64,000 nucleotides of DNA from positions 1 to 64,000 of the forward strand of contig CBFHYX010000019.1 of assembly GCA_965660145.1 (NCBI GenBank), in the 5' to 3' direction. The stretch comes from JABURQ01 sp029243145 (lineage in GTDB: Bacteria > Planctomycetota > Planctomycetia > Planctomycetales > Planctomycetaceae). The position numbers were made by a program, and so were the translations under genes. Below are positions 1-9,243 of the stretch, piece after piece. The first letter of the stretch is position 1, and each line of letters begins with the position of its first letter. The notes beneath the pieces were generated by a model that saw nothing but the letters and a program-made list of their open reading frames with translations, was not told where the DNA came from and ran no database searches.

Positions 1-41
1 GAATCCCCCCCCCCATTCTCACAGACAGAACACCACTCGCA

Positions 42-1721
42 ATGAATATCTCTCGATCTTTTCTCATCACCTTTCTCATCTTGGCATCCGGCGCGTTAAC
101 ACTACGCCCTCTCTGGGGAGAAGGTCAACTCGATTCGAAACTCGAGTGGGTAGCTGACTCCGACAATAGCGAACGAGTCTGGATGATTCAAAAGACGGTC
201 GACGGAAAATTGATTCTCACACCGAATGAGTCTTTTTTCCCTAACCTTGGTCTCAAAGCAAATGGTCAAGGGGCGACTCCCGATATTGCCGGACTCAACA
301 AAAAAAGTTCGTTTGCTGAAATTGGCGGATGGGACAACGAAGACATTGCCGAGTGGGGATTACTTTTTCCTCGGCCGGGCACGATTCGCGTAAAAGCAAC
401 GCTTATTGGTAATGCCAAGTTTTCGATCAATGTAGGTACTCAAAGTAAACCGATCACATCTGGTCGACCAGTTTCATTTCAAATTTTCACGCAGGGGCAA
501 CATTCTTTGAAGCTAATTTGTGAACGAGCTGGCCAGAGCGCAGCTTTCCAACAAATCGAAATCAGTGGTGAAGGCGCAAAAGGGGCAGCCGTGATTCGTA
601 AACGCTGGCGTCCAGCGGCAGCTCACACAAAGTTCTCCAGCTCGAAGGCTTCTGGCAACGTCCGCCTGTGGATCATGGAAATGGATGCAGTCCCAAATGC
701 GTTGGGTTTTTACTGCCCGATTACAACACCGTTCGGTTATTACGGTCCGAGTTGGCTTGCCGATGGTCGCGTCAATAAGAGTTTCAACTTCTCATTGTGG
801 TCTTACGGACGCGGTGAACCGGAACCTCCCATCGAGCAGCTGTCTCACTTGATCGGAATCGGTAACCCAACGGCTTCTTTTAACGGATTCGGGCATGAAG
901 GGACGGGCGTGAAAATTCGTGATTGGGAACCTCTTGCAGGACGGCAAGAGCAACGACAGGCGATCGCTCTTCGATTTGAATCTGGCGAAGTTTACGACAC
1001 CTATTTCAGCTACTTTTATGCGGCTGATGAAAAGCGGTGGCGATTCTTCGGAGCGGGAAAGAAATTTCATAAAAACAAACCATTACAATCACTCTGGGTC
1101 GGTAGTTTTGTCGAAGTTCCCGGTCCTGCAGCAGTCCAAAGAACAGGGCATGTGGAACGACGGATGCGTTACCGCGGTTGGGTCATAGACGACAAGAATC
1201 GCCTCTCCCCTCTCGATCAAATGCAGAACGGAAACATCGATCGCGAAACGAATCTGACACATACGGACAGAGGAGTCACACAAGACGGTTGGTTTTATTT
1301 GCAAACGGGAGGCTGGACTTTCCGTAGACCCCCCAATAAAGGAAGAGACATTCGGTTAACTCCTTCCAGAAAGAAACCACAAGTCGATTTTCTGGATCCC
1401 GCTGACCTTGAGTTTCTGCAAACGATACCGTGTGAAATCATCGCCGAAAAGTTGACTCGTTCTAACTCTGGAGCCGAGCTTCAATTTCGCATCCGCAATG
1501 CCGGAAAAGATCCGCAAGTCACCGTTTATTGGGGAAGCAAAGAAGGACTTACATTCGCAGATCGCTGGGAACACAACGCCCAGATGAAAACTGTGGAAGC
1601 GGTCAATAACCAATTTTCCATCGAAGGTCTCAAAACAAAGAGACCTCTTTATGTCCGACTCTTGCTGAAAAACTCAGAAGGCCAATTCTGGTCATCCGAA
1701 ACACTTACTTCCAATCCGTAG
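42..1721 (+). CDS. Secreted DUF3472-like protein
   Basis: A 559-residue protein with an N-terminal hydrophobic signal segment (residues 5-25), so probably exported. The N-terminal half resembles an all-beta accessory domain. The region around residues 210-350 carries the aromatic, glycine-rich block CPITTPFGYYGPSWLADG and a following SFNFSLWSYGRGEPEPP, which I associate with the DUF3472 family. The C-terminus (about 470-555) looks like a fibronectin-type beta-sandwich. It lies head-to-tail with a sulfatase and a PL7-like lyase, which suggests a role in extracellular polysaccharide processing, but no catalytic residues are recognised. A run of ten C lies about 30 bases upstream of the start. 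Confidence 0.7.
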   Translation: MNISRSFLITFLILASGALTLRPLWGEGQLDSKLEWVADSDNSERVWMIQKTVDGKLILTPNESFFPNLGLKANGQGATPDIAGLNKKSSFAEIGGWDNEDIAEWGLLFPRPGTIRVKATLIGNAKFSINVGTQSKPITSGRPVSFQIFTQGQHSLKLICERAGQSAAFQQIEISGEGAKGAAVIRKRWRPAAAHTKFSSSKASGNVRLWIMEMDAVPNALGFYCPITTPFGYYGPSWLADGRVNKSFNFSLWSYGRGEPEPPIEQLSHLIGIGNPTASFNGFGHEGTGVKIRDWEPLAGRQEQRQAIALRFESGEVYDTYFSYFYAADEKRWRFFGAGKKFHKNKPLQSLWVGSFVEVPGPAAVQRTGHVERRMRYRGWVIDDKNRLSPLDQMQNGNIDRETNLTHTDRGVTQDGWFYLQTGGWTFRRPPNKGRDIRLTPSRKKPQVDFLDPADLEFLQTIPCEIIAEKLTRSNSGAELQFRIRNAGKDPQVTVYWGSKEGLTFADRWEHNAQMKTVEAVNNQFSIEGLKTKRPLYVRLLLKNSEGQFWSSETLTSNP

Positions 1722-1885
1722 CCACTCGAGTCCCCGAGCACTCTTGTTGCGATTTCATTCCATCAATCGGAATTTTGGATACGTTACGAATAATGATCAT
1801 CTCGTAAATCCTGCTGGTATTCTGTATTCCACCAAATCATACTGAAAATAGAGATTTCTCCTTTTCGCTTAGGATGTGATTGATT

Positions 1886-3388
1886 ATGAAAAAGTTGCTC
1901 ACTTCACTGTTTTGTTTTGTCGTTTGTGGTTTGCTGTCTGTCGATGCAAATGCGGCCAAACGCCCGAACATTTTGTTTATTCTTGTCGATGATCAATCCC
2001 CCTTCGATTTGAAGGTTTATAATCCTGAATCAAAGTTGGACACGCCTAACATCGACCGTTTGGCTCGAGAAGGAACCGTTCTCGACACGGCCTATCAAAT
2101 GGGATCGTGGAGTGGTGCAGTTTGCACACCATCGCGTCACATGATCATGTCGGGACGTACCGTTTGGCATCTTCCCGGAAAAAGAAATCGCAAAAACCAC
2201 CCTAATGAGGGTAACAAAAGTCTCGTCCCACCCGATCTGGCGGACTCCACCATGGCGGCCGTCTTCAATAACGCCGGCTATGACACCATGCGGACCTGCA
2301 AAAAAGGGAACAGTTACGAAGCAGCCAACAAACTTTTCACCATCCGCAAAGATGCCACCAAACGTGGGGGGACTGCCGAAAGCGGAAGCGAATGGCACGG
2401 CGACCAGGTGATGGATTATCTCAAGCATCGTGAAGCCGGTCACGATGAAAACCCATTCCTGATTTATTACGGTTTCTCACATCCTCACGACACACGCGAC
2501 GGGACTCCCGAACTTCTCAAAAAATACGGAGCCGTCAACCATACCGACAAAAACTCTCTGCCTGCGGCAAATCCGTTACAACCACAGTTACCTGTCAATT
2601 ATTTACCAGAACATCCGTTCCACCATGGCCACCCCGGCTTACGCGACGAAGTGGACGTCTCGGGAGTTTGGGAACGCCGCGATGAACGAACCATTCGCAA
2701 CGAACTAGGGCGCGAGTTCGCGTGCAGCGAGAATATCGACATTCAAATTGGGCGAGTCCTGAAACAACTCGAAAAGACAGGAGAGATCAACAACACCTGG
2801 ATTATCTACACCGCCGATCACGGCATGGCCATCGGGCGCCACGGCTTACAGGGAAAACAAAACCTCTACGAGCACACTTGGCGTGTTCCCTATATCGTCA
2901 AAGGTCCGGGAGTTCCCGCCGGCGTACGCGGCACCGGAAACATTTACCTGCTCGACACATTAGCGACGCTCTGCGATATCGCAGGCATCAATGCTCCTAA
3001 AACGAACGAAGGGACCAGCTTCCGTTCGGTCTTGGAAGGAACCCAGAAAACTGTTCGTGACACACTGTTTGGTGTCTATTGTGGAGGAACCAAGCCGGGG
3101 ATGCGATGCGTTCGCAAAGGGGATTGGAAGCTGATCAAGTACGATGTACTCGACGGCAAAGTCCGCGAGACTCAGTTGTTTAACCTCACCGAAAACCCGC
3201 ACGAGTTTCTGCCCGAGCATCATGCTGACCAGGTGAAGAGTCTCACGGGCATTAAGCCACAACCGCATCAAACGAACTTGGCCGGCGATCCTCGTTTCGC
3301 CAAGAAGCTAGCCGAGATGGAGGCGCTGCTGCTGGAGAAAATGCAAACTCTCGACGACCCTTATCGTTTGTGGGATCAACCGAAGTAA
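1886..3388 (+). CDS. Type I (formylglycine) sulfatase, secreted
   Basis: Arylsulfatase-family hydrolase of 500 residues with a signal peptide (MKKLLTSLFCFVVCGLLSV). The metal-binding start of the fold is NILFILVDDQSPFD near residue 30. The signature CTPSRHMIMSGR near residue 83 supplies the Cys that would be converted to formylglycine, so it belongs to the Cys-type class and needs a maturase encoded elsewhere. The second metal-binding block IIYTADHGMAIGRHGLQGK lies near residue 310. I chose the ATG at 1886, preceded by AGGATG, over an in-frame TTG six bases earlier. Expected action is removal of sulfate esters from polysaccharides or glycans outside the cytoplasm; the substrate cannot be read from sequence. 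Confidence 0.93.
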   Translation: MKKLLTSLFCFVVCGLLSVDANAAKRPNILFILVDDQSPFDLKVYNPESKLDTPNIDRLAREGTVLDTAYQMGSWSGAVCTPSRHMIMSGRTVWHLPGKRNRKNHPNEGNKSLVPPDLADSTMAAVFNNAGYDTMRTCKKGNSYEAANKLFTIRKDATKRGGTAESGSEWHGDQVMDYLKHREAGHDENPFLIYYGFSHPHDTRDGTPELLKKYGAVNHTDKNSLPAANPLQPQLPVNYLPEHPFHHGHPGLRDEVDVSGVWERRDERTIRNELGREFACSENIDIQIGRVLKQLEKTGEINNTWIIYTADHGMAIGRHGLQGKQNLYEHTWRVPYIVKGPGVPAGVRGTGNIYLLDTLATLCDIAGINAPKTNEGTSFRSVLEGTQKTVRDTLFGVYCGGTKPGMRCVRKGDWKLIKYDVLDGKVRETQLFNLTENPHEFLPEHHADQVKSLTGIKPQPHQTNLAGDPRFAKKLAEMEALLLEKMQTLDDPYRLWDQPK

Positions 3389-3490
3389 AAGTCTGAATCG
3401 CATTCGATCACGCAACTGCCTATTTGCGATGACTTGAATTTCTTTTCACTTCTCATCTCCGCTGGTAGAGAAAACATCTCCCCCAAAACA

Positions 3491-4228
3491 ATGAATCGAC
3501 CTATGCGAATACTTGTGGCATTTCTGACGCTTACGATGACAAGCTGCGTATACGCACAACAAGCGGTCCCCGCCCAAGTACTCGATCTTCAAGCCTGGAA
3601 ACTCACAGTTCCGTTTCGTAACAAAGGAGACAAACAGGCGTTGGAAGTTGCGCAACCAAAGCTCTCGAAATACTCTCATCCGGACGCATTTTTTGTCTCG
3701 AAGTCGGGTGATGCGGTGGTTTTTCGCGCTCACTGTGGAGGTGCAAGAACCAGAAATTCTGATTATCCGCGTTCAGAGCTTCGAGAGATGTTGCCTGATG
3801 GCAGTGACGAAATCGCCTGGTCCACTGATGACGGAGGACGCCATGAATTGGAGATGGAGGTTGCAATCACTCAGCTACCAAAAGAAAAATCACATGTAGT
3901 TTGTGCGCAGATCCATGATTCTGAAGACGATGTGATTATGATCCGGCTCGAACAGCATAAATTATTCGTGGAACGAAACGAGCTCGAACGCGTCATGCTC
4001 GACAAGCGTTATCAACTGGGAACAAAGTTCACTTTAAAAATAGTAGCGGAAGAGGGAGAGATTAAAGTCTTCTACAATTCTCAATTGAAATTTTCTTGGA
4101 AAGTGTCACGGCCAGGTTGTTACTTCAAAGCGGGGTGCTATACGCAATCCAACACTCGCAAAGGCGATCTGCCAAATGCCTACGCAGAAGTGGCCATCAC
4201 GCGAATAAAAATCTCACACACAAATTGA
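3491..4228 (+). CDS. Polysaccharide lyase family 7 (alginate-lyase-like) protein
   Basis: About 245 residues with a signal segment (MRILVAFLTLTMTSCVYAQ); a Cys at the cleavage region could make it a lipoprotein, but the lipobox is imperfect. Three PL7 signatures appear in order: RSELREM, QIH and YFKAGCYTQ. In characterised members these contribute the Arg, Gln/His and Tyr of the beta-elimination site in the jelly-roll groove. Length fits a single catalytic domain without a binding module. The likely reaction is lytic cleavage of alginate or another uronate polymer. The start at ATG 3491 is preferred because an in-frame TTG at 3434 would add a non-signal leader. It follows the sulfatase by about 100 bases. 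Confidence 0.86.
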   Translation: MNRPMRILVAFLTLTMTSCVYAQQAVPAQVLDLQAWKLTVPFRNKGDKQALEVAQPKLSKYSHPDAFFVSKSGDAVVFRAHCGGARTRNSDYPRSELREMLPDGSDEIAWSTDDGGRHELEMEVAITQLPKEKSHVVCAQIHDSEDDVIMIRLEQHKLFVERNELERVMLDKRYQLGTKFTLKIVAEEGEIKVFYNSQLKFSWKVSRPGCYFKAGCYTQSNTRKGDLPNAYAEVAITRIKISHTN

Positions 4229-4265
4229 GATCTCTCTTCAAGCACAATGAATTAACAAAACGCAG

Positions 4266-4781
4266 TCACGCAGATTTCCGAGAGTCATCTTCGTCAGCCT
4301 GAAATCGTGGGGCCTCTTTCGTAAACGTGTGCGAAAATTGAGTGCCGCTGGCGGTGTAGAACACCATCTTGAAAGTCATATCGTCCGGGATTTTAAACTG
4401 AGCAGGGACTTCGAAGAAGCATGCAGGGCTGATCGCAATCGTTGATTGCGGACCGACATTCCAAGGCGGCTTGTCCTCTCCCGTAAATCCCCAATCCCCA
4501 CGAATATTGGCATCATTGCTCTTAAGAAAACAATCAAAGACAACAACAGAATCCTGTCGTGTACTTTGATTCACAACCAGCACTCCACCGGTATCCATTT
4601 GAGAAATACAAAGGCGTTTGCTGTCTGCCTGACCGGGAACAGATCTCAACGTCGCGCGAAAGTTGGAAAGCTGAAAGAATTCGAGATTGGGACGCTCATT
4701 ACTGGCCTTCACCAACCAGAAATAGAGAGTGATCGCAAGTGAAACACCGCTGATGATCAATTCGGGAGTAATGAAGCTCAT
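4266..4781 (-). CDS. Hypothetical membrane-anchored protein
   Basis: I do not recognise this 171-residue protein. It has one N-terminal hydrophobic segment (residues 8-24, SGVSLAITLYFWLV), then a soluble, mostly beta-rich region. The layout suggests a single-pass protein with its bulk on one side of the membrane. The tail is acidic and basic (ADEDDSRKSA). It converges with the PL7-like gene and lies upstream, on the same strand order, of nothing obviously related. Confidence 0.6.
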   Translation of the reverse strand: MSFITPELIISGVSLAITLYFWLVKASNERPNLEFFQLSNFRATLRSVPGQADSKRLCISQMDTGGVLVVNQSTRQDSVVVFDCFLKSNDANIRGDWGFTGEDKPPWNVGPQSTIAISPACFFEVPAQFKIPDDMTFKMVFYTASGTQFSHTFTKEAPRFQADEDDSRKSA

Positions 4782-4847
4782 GATGCAACTCCGCCAGTGA
4801 AGAAGAGGCCGAGTTATAGCAAATCAGGTGAGTCCCTCAAAGATGAG

Positions 4848-5555
4848 CTAGCAGCGAGCGGATTTGCGTTTTTTGCCGATGGTACCGCGCTTCTGGACCT
4901 TCGCAATGTACGGCACGGCGTCGGGAATTTTGCAGGCGGTCTCACCCATATCGACGGTCACTTTGCCGATTTTCTCTGCGGATTGAATGGCGGTTTCCAT
5001 TAACGGAGCGACATAACAGGCGACCGAGATCACAAAGTTATTCATCCAATACCGAACTCGATTCGGCGATGTGTGAATCTTCTTCTCTACCTGTTTGAGA
5101 AGCTGTTTAATTTCTTTGAGGTCGAGAGCATCGTCCTCAGTGATCGAAACGAGGCCACTGAATGTTGCCCAGCCAGCCACCGCGACTTCTTCCTTGGTGC
5201 TTGCCATCCATTCGATGGCAAGATCGTGACCATGTTTGCTCTCTGCTGCCAAACCTGGGATCGTATATTCTTGCAGCGTCGGACTTGTTGCCTGCTTCAA
5301 CCATTTTCTCAAGAGAGTCTTCGTTATTTTCTGACTGTCGGCCAGTAAGCCGGCCAGATACATGGCGTCGTAAACTCCCGAATCGTACAAGTCGAGTGCG
5401 AGATCGTGATCGTTGCCGACCTGTTTTTGAATCTTCTTCAAGTCTTCAATTTTGACGCCGTACACTGGCCCGACAACGCCGTGTCTTTTCAATGTACTGC
5501 AATAGCGATCAGCACCGAGTGATTTCAGCTTCTTGAGAATGGATTGAGCGTTCAT
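4848..5555 (-). CDS. DNA alkylation repair enzyme, AlkD-like HEAT protein
   Basis: A 235-residue all-helical protein resembling the AlkD/AlkC DNA glycosylase superfamily. Helical HEAT-like repeats run through the sequence, with conserved-looking segments GVVGPVYGVKIEDLKKIQKQ near the N-terminus, LLRKWLKQATSPTLQEYTIPG in the middle and NRVRYWMNNFVISVACYV near residue 165. Family members recognise alkylated bases by wrapping DNA; some relatives have lost activity. It is the last gene of a tight operon after the toroid protein (3 bases between the genes), an odd partner for a cytoplasmic DNA repair protein. The C-terminal tail is very basic (KRGTIGKKRKSARC). Confidence 0.8.
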   Translation of the reverse strand: MNAQSILKKLKSLGADRYCSTLKRHGVVGPVYGVKIEDLKKIQKQVGNDHDLALDLYDSGVYDAMYLAGLLADSQKITKTLLRKWLKQATSPTLQEYTIPGLAAESKHGHDLAIEWMASTKEEVAVAGWATFSGLVSITEDDALDLKEIKQLLKQVEKKIHTSPNRVRYWMNNFVISVACYVAPLMETAIQSAEKIGKVTVDMGETACKIPDAVPYIAKVQKRGTIGKKRKSARC

Positions 5556-5558
5556 ACC

Positions 5559-6791
5559 TCACTCCGTTCCGGCTGGCAAACAGCGTTGCATAATCATCAG
5601 AGCATAGGCAGTTCCGTACGGTTGGTGGTAATTGTAGAACGGGTAATCCCACCAACTACCATCTTTCTCTTGCCGGTCGAGCATGAGCTTTGCCATATGA
5701 GTTTGGAACAAAGTCCGGTCGGCTTCTTTGGGAACCAGATAAAAACTCTTGGCGGCGTAGTAGTGTCCAAAGTAGTAGAAATAACCGGCCACTGAAAACC
5801 AGGCTTCGTGTGGGATTGGTCGTTTGCGACCGATGTCGAGCCAACCATTGCGAGAATACAAACGATGTTGCCAGGCTGTGATCACTTCGCCGGTGATGTC
5901 TTCGGCTCCCCACAACCTCAATGCCAGATTACAGGCTTGTGATCGTCCCAGAGAACCACCCGGACGGTTAATTCCATACACGGGTCGTGCCTTCAAATAC
6001 TCGCCATACAAATAGGTATAACCCGGCAACTGCTGCCGTCTGGTCGATTTGATCGCCCGCGTGACCAACCTCTCAGGAGGTGTGTATCCCGCCTGCTTGA
6101 TTTCATCGAATGCAACGAGCACGGCTGCATTCACAAAACTGATCGAACTGCTGGAGGGTTGCTTGGTTTGATAACGAAAATCGTAGTATCCCCAGCCCCC
6201 GTCCACCGATTCGTATTTGCCTAACTTGAGAAACTGGTCTTCAACCAGTTTGGAAATCGTCGCCAACTTCTCCTCGTTCCCCTTGGCTCGATGATGCAGT
6301 TTTGCCAAAACCTCCAACGCGTAAGCATGTGCCCAGACATTGTACATGGCATCACCCGATGCGCGGCGCACGCGCAGGAGATTAGCAAACAGCCATGCCT
6401 CTCCCTGATCAATGGCCTTGATCACCTCGGGAGCATCGCCTCCGGTTTCAATGAGCGCCGAAACGCACAGCGATGTTACGGCAGCACGAAAGCCGTGATG
6501 CGCACCGGGAATAGGAGCATAAATATTGAGCCCTTTGGTGCGCGTCGCCGAACCCCACGACCCATCCTTATTCTGAAAGCCGAGCAGGAAGGCAACCCCC
6601 TGATCAATCGATTCCTGAATGGTCTCACGTGAAATGGGATCAATCGGCGCCGCTTTGGGAACAGACTCGATCCAAGAAGGCTTCTGGGAAGACTCCGAAA
6701 CTTTCGGTTCAGGATCTTCTGCCGAGACCGAAAGGCTGAACCCCAAGATGACCGCGCAGCCAACAAGTCGGAAATAAAGTGTTCGCTCCAT
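5559..6791 (-). CDS. Secreted alpha/alpha-toroid (squalene-cyclase/prenyltransferase-like) protein
   Basis: A 410-residue protein with a signal peptide (VGCAVILGFSLSVSAEDPEP). It contains several repeats of the terpene-cyclase/prenyltransferase toroid type: FLLGFQNKDGSWG near residue 70, DGGWGYYDFRYQ near 200 and DRQEKDGSWWDYPFYNYHQ near 380, which resemble QW motifs. No DxDD motif typical of squalene-hopene cyclase is visible, and export argues against cytoplasmic prenyl chemistry. It may be a binding or polysaccharide-acting toroid. It sits between an HlyD-like adaptor (5 bases upstream) and an AlkD-like gene (3 bases downstream), so the three are very likely cotranscribed. Confidence 0.75.
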   Translation of the reverse strand: MERTLYFRLVGCAVILGFSLSVSAEDPEPKVSESSQKPSWIESVPKAAPIDPISRETIQESIDQGVAFLLGFQNKDGSWGSATRTKGLNIYAPIPGAHHGFRAAVTSLCVSALIETGGDAPEVIKAIDQGEAWLFANLLRVRRASGDAMYNVWAHAYALEVLAKLHHRAKGNEEKLATISKLVEDQFLKLGKYESVDGGWGYYDFRYQTKQPSSSSISFVNAAVLVAFDEIKQAGYTPPERLVTRAIKSTRRQQLPGYTYLYGEYLKARPVYGINRPGGSLGRSQACNLALRLWGAEDITGEVITAWQHRLYSRNGWLDIGRKRPIPHEAWFSVAGYFYYFGHYYAAKSFYLVPKEADRTLFQTHMAKLMLDRQEKDGSWWDYPFYNYHQPYGTAYALMIMQRCLPAGTE

Positions 6792-6796
6792 CGCGT

Positions 6797-8107
6797 TTAT
6801 TCCTTTTTCTCGTCTTTAAGTTTGACGACGAAATTAGCAGTCATGCCGGGCATCAAACGGTCAGGACGCTGCTTTAAAGTCAGCGTGACTTTACCATCAA
6901 ACGTCCCGGGACTAATGGGAACCAACGAAATGCTGGAAACTTTGGCAAAGATTTTCACATCAGGAAACGCCGTGGGCACCACGTGACCTTCCAAACCGAC
7001 TGCAAGATCTTTGAGTTTGTCTTCCGGGACATCGATGAGTAATGAAACCGGACCGGGATTCACAATCGACATAATGACCTGGTTAGCACTCACGCTTCCT
7101 CCCGGACGAAGGGCTTTGTCCATCGTGGCGACTTGAGCCCACTTACCCCGACTCGCTTGGCCGTAATACACAATCCCTTCTGTGGGAGCAGTCACAGTCA
7201 GCAAATTACGATCTTGAACCAATTCTTCCAATTGTTCCTGAGCACGATCAAAGGTGATTTGTTGTTGATCGAGATCGTGCTGCTTCCGCCGCATGTTGAT
7301 TTCTTGCGAGGCGAGACTTTTTTCAGTTTCCAGCAAGGTTTTCTGCGTCTTCTCTTCGGTTTGCTCTTTCTGTCGCGGGATGTCGACGGCCAATGTTCTT
7401 TTGGTTCGTTCTTCTGATCGTTCGACAAACTGCTTCATCTCTTCCACATCACGTTTGGCTCGCAATAAAATAATCTCTTCTGTCTCTTCGGTCAGATCAT
7501 CTTCCTCATACATTTTTGTCAGTTGTTCCAACTCTTCGTTCACATACTCCAAGCGGTATTTGGAATTCTGCAATGATTGCGCGGCAGATTCTTTCGAGTT
7601 CGGTAGAGTGACTTTGAGATAGTATTCCAGATCTTCTTTGGCGTGTTGACGTGTGCGCTCGGTAATTTTGCGATCCATTGGGAATGTCTTATCCGCAAAT
7701 TCCAATTCTTCCTGAGCGAGTTTCAAGGAAAGACTGGCCGCATATTGCGACCGACGTAAATCTTCGATTTTGCGGTCAATGTCTTCCGTCTCTAATTGCA
7801 GGATGACATCTTCAGAGCCCACTTGAGTGCCATGAGCAATCGCCTCTTTCACTTTGAGAGAGGCCCAAGCTTCTGGGCGAAGAATAATTTCCGTCACATC
7901 GTCAGAGACGAATACTCCAGAGAGTTTGAGTTCTTTCTTTTCCGGCTTCTTCTCTTCTTCTTTCTCCTTGGGCTTTTCGGACTTGTCTTCCTTGGTTTCA
8001 GCAGCCGCGTCGCTCTCTTTTTTCTTTTCATCTTGAGCTGGCAAGACCGAAGCTGAAATCAGTACCGCGAAAATCGTCAATCCGTGAAGACACCAGTTGC
8101 GAATCAT
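6797..8107 (-). CDS. HlyD/RND-type periplasmic adaptor protein
   Basis: A 436-residue secreted adaptor. After a signal peptide (residues 1-25) comes a highly charged Lys/Glu linker (about 27-60), a first lipoyl half, a long alpha-helical hairpin (about 110-295, rich in Glu, Arg and Gln) and the second lipoyl half LLTVTAPTEGIVYYGQ. A beta-barrel follows (VSLLIDVPEDKL) and ends RPDRLMPGMTANFVVKL. This order is the membrane-fusion-protein plan. No inner-membrane pump or outer-membrane channel lies beside it; the next genes are the toroid and AlkD proteins. AGG-containing Shine-Dalgarno is about 7 bases before the ATG. Confidence 0.85.
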   Translation of the reverse strand: MIRNWCLHGLTIFAVLISASVLPAQDEKKKESDAAAETKEDKSEKPKEKEEEKKPEKKELKLSGVFVSDDVTEIILRPEAWASLKVKEAIAHGTQVGSEDVILQLETEDIDRKIEDLRRSQYAASLSLKLAQEELEFADKTFPMDRKITERTRQHAKEDLEYYLKVTLPNSKESAAQSLQNSKYRLEYVNEELEQLTKMYEEDDLTEETEEIILLRAKRDVEEMKQFVERSEERTKRTLAVDIPRQKEQTEEKTQKTLLETEKSLASQEINMRRKQHDLDQQQITFDRAQEQLEELVQDRNLLTVTAPTEGIVYYGQASRGKWAQVATMDKALRPGGSVSANQVIMSIVNPGPVSLLIDVPEDKLKDLAVGLEGHVVPTAFPDVKIFAKVSSISLVPISPGTFDGKVTLTLKQRPDRLMPGMTANFVVKLKDEKKE

Positions 8108-8268
8108 TGGTTACCTGCCTGTCGAGAAAGGTCAATATCGTCTGAATCTTTGGCCGTGATGATCCAAAGAGAAATTTCAATATCTGAGTTTGACGCATTT
8201 TGCGCAAAAAACCAACATCGTTTTTAACGATTCAGCGCAGATTACCCGCTTTCCAAATTCTCGAACTC

Positions 8269-8553
8269 TCACCACAGCATGATGACATCGTCGAGGGCTT
8301 TGAGATGTTCATAGATCGCTAAGGCTTGGTCGCTGTTATCAACGAACGGCTCCATCGTCACCGAGATGTGACGGCCGCTGGAAGTTTCCCGCGTGGTGTA
8401 CTGAACCTCGATCGCCCCACCAATCACTAATCGAGCGGAATTCAGAACCCGCTCGACGAAGTCGTTTCGCTGCCAACCAACGACCTTGAACATATATTTT
8501 CCCGGGAATTCATGCGTTGATTCAAGGAGATTCTGTGCTTGATCGTGGTCCAT
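8269..8553 (-). CDS. DUF493 (YbeD-like) family protein
   Basis: A 94-residue protein with the compact ferredoxin-like pattern of the DUF493/YbeD family: FPGKYMFKVVGWQRNDF near residue 16, then RHISVTMEPFVDNSDQALAI and a final helix LKALDDVIMLW. The family is thought to be a small regulatory or ACT-like fold, with no firm function. It stands alone on the minus strand, divergent from the Fe-S carrier gene. Confidence 0.82.
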   Translation of the reverse strand: MDHDQAQNLLESTHEFPGKYMFKVVGWQRNDFVERVLNSARLVIGGAIEVQYTTRETSSGRHISVTMEPFVDNSDQALAIYEHLKALDDVIMLW

Positions 8554-8890
8554 GATTGCCTCAATGATCTAAACAGACGGTGAAGTCTTTCTGGTGATTC
8601 TAGGAAATCATGAACTCTGAAGTGATGTGATTTAGGAGTGTCCCGAAAGAATTCTCGACACTGAAATTTCTCAACTGCCTAGACATTGCCGTAAACTGTT
8701 TGTTGACAGACACTTGCAACGCAGTCCAAATTCGTAGAAACAAAGTCAAAAAGTGCCTTATGAGTCTATCAGGAGGGTGCTATAATAATCGCAAGTCCAT
8801 CGAGCGCGATTCCTCCTCGATGATCGGCATCAGAAACAACCCTCACTCAGGGTTTTTACACATTTTATGCGACGACAGGAGAGGTTGAAA
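8554..8890. other. Intergenic region between DUF493 and the Fe-S carrier gene
   Basis: This 337-base divergent gap holds a candidate sigma-70-like promoter facing the Fe-S carrier (listed separately) and a short inverted repeat ATCGAG...CTCGAT near 8800-8820. I see no coding sequence or structured RNA that I can name. Confidence 0.5.
8758..8786 (+). promoter_or_regulatory. Candidate promoter for the A-type Fe-S carrier
   Basis: A perfect TATAAT lies at 8781-8786, 17 bases after TTATGA at 8758-8763, which is a weak match to the -35 box. The start codon is about 100 bases downstream, leaving a leader with a short inverted repeat. Assignment rests on the -10 box only. Confidence 0.4.
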
Positions 8891-9223
8891 ATGTCCATTA
8901 ACGTCACCGAAAAAGCCGTTGGAGAGATCAAGCGAGTCATCAGCGAACAAAGCATGGGTGAAAACATGTGTTTGCGCATTGGAGTCGCCGGCGGCGGATG
9001 CAGTGGCTTCCAGTATGCCCTCGGTTTCGATGAAAAAGTTGACGATGTGAACGATCTTGTCACCGAACAGCATGGCATCAAAGTGCTGGTTGATAAGAAA
9101 AGTGACCTGTTTCTCGACGGAACAACCATCGACTTCTACGAAGGTCTCGAAAAACGAGGCTTTACGTTCGAGAACCCGAATGCTGTCAAAAGCTGCGGCT
9201 GCGGAAGTAGCTTCTCTGCCTAA
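8891..9223 (+). CDS. A-type iron-sulfur cluster carrier (IscA/ErpA family)
   Basis: A 110-residue HesB-like domain protein that would hand Fe-S clusters to apoproteins. The three ligand cysteines are in place: GGGCSGFQY near residue 36 and SCGCGSSF at the C-terminus. Length is that of a single-domain carrier. I chose ATG 8891 because AGGAGAGG (8879-8886) sits at the proper distance; an upstream TTG frame extension has no such site. It is monocistronic, followed within 20 bases by a strong terminator. No isc or suf genes are adjacent, so ErpA versus IscA cannot be decided. Confidence 0.93.
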   Translation: MSINVTEKAVGEIKRVISEQSMGENMCLRIGVAGGGCSGFQYALGFDEKVDDVNDLVTEQHGIKVLVDKKSDLFLDGTTIDFYEGLEKRGFTFENPNAVKSCGCGSSFSA

Positions 9224-9243
9224 TTGAACTCACAGCAAACATG

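Noticed and set aside
5..14. Run of ten C before the first gene as a phase-variation tract
   Set aside because: It lies upstream of the coding sequence, near the window edge, and no promoter context is visible to support a switch.
2030..2443. Long open frames opposite several real genes, for example opposite the sulfatase
   Set aside because: They have no signals, overlap well-supported genes completely and lack any recognisable domain.
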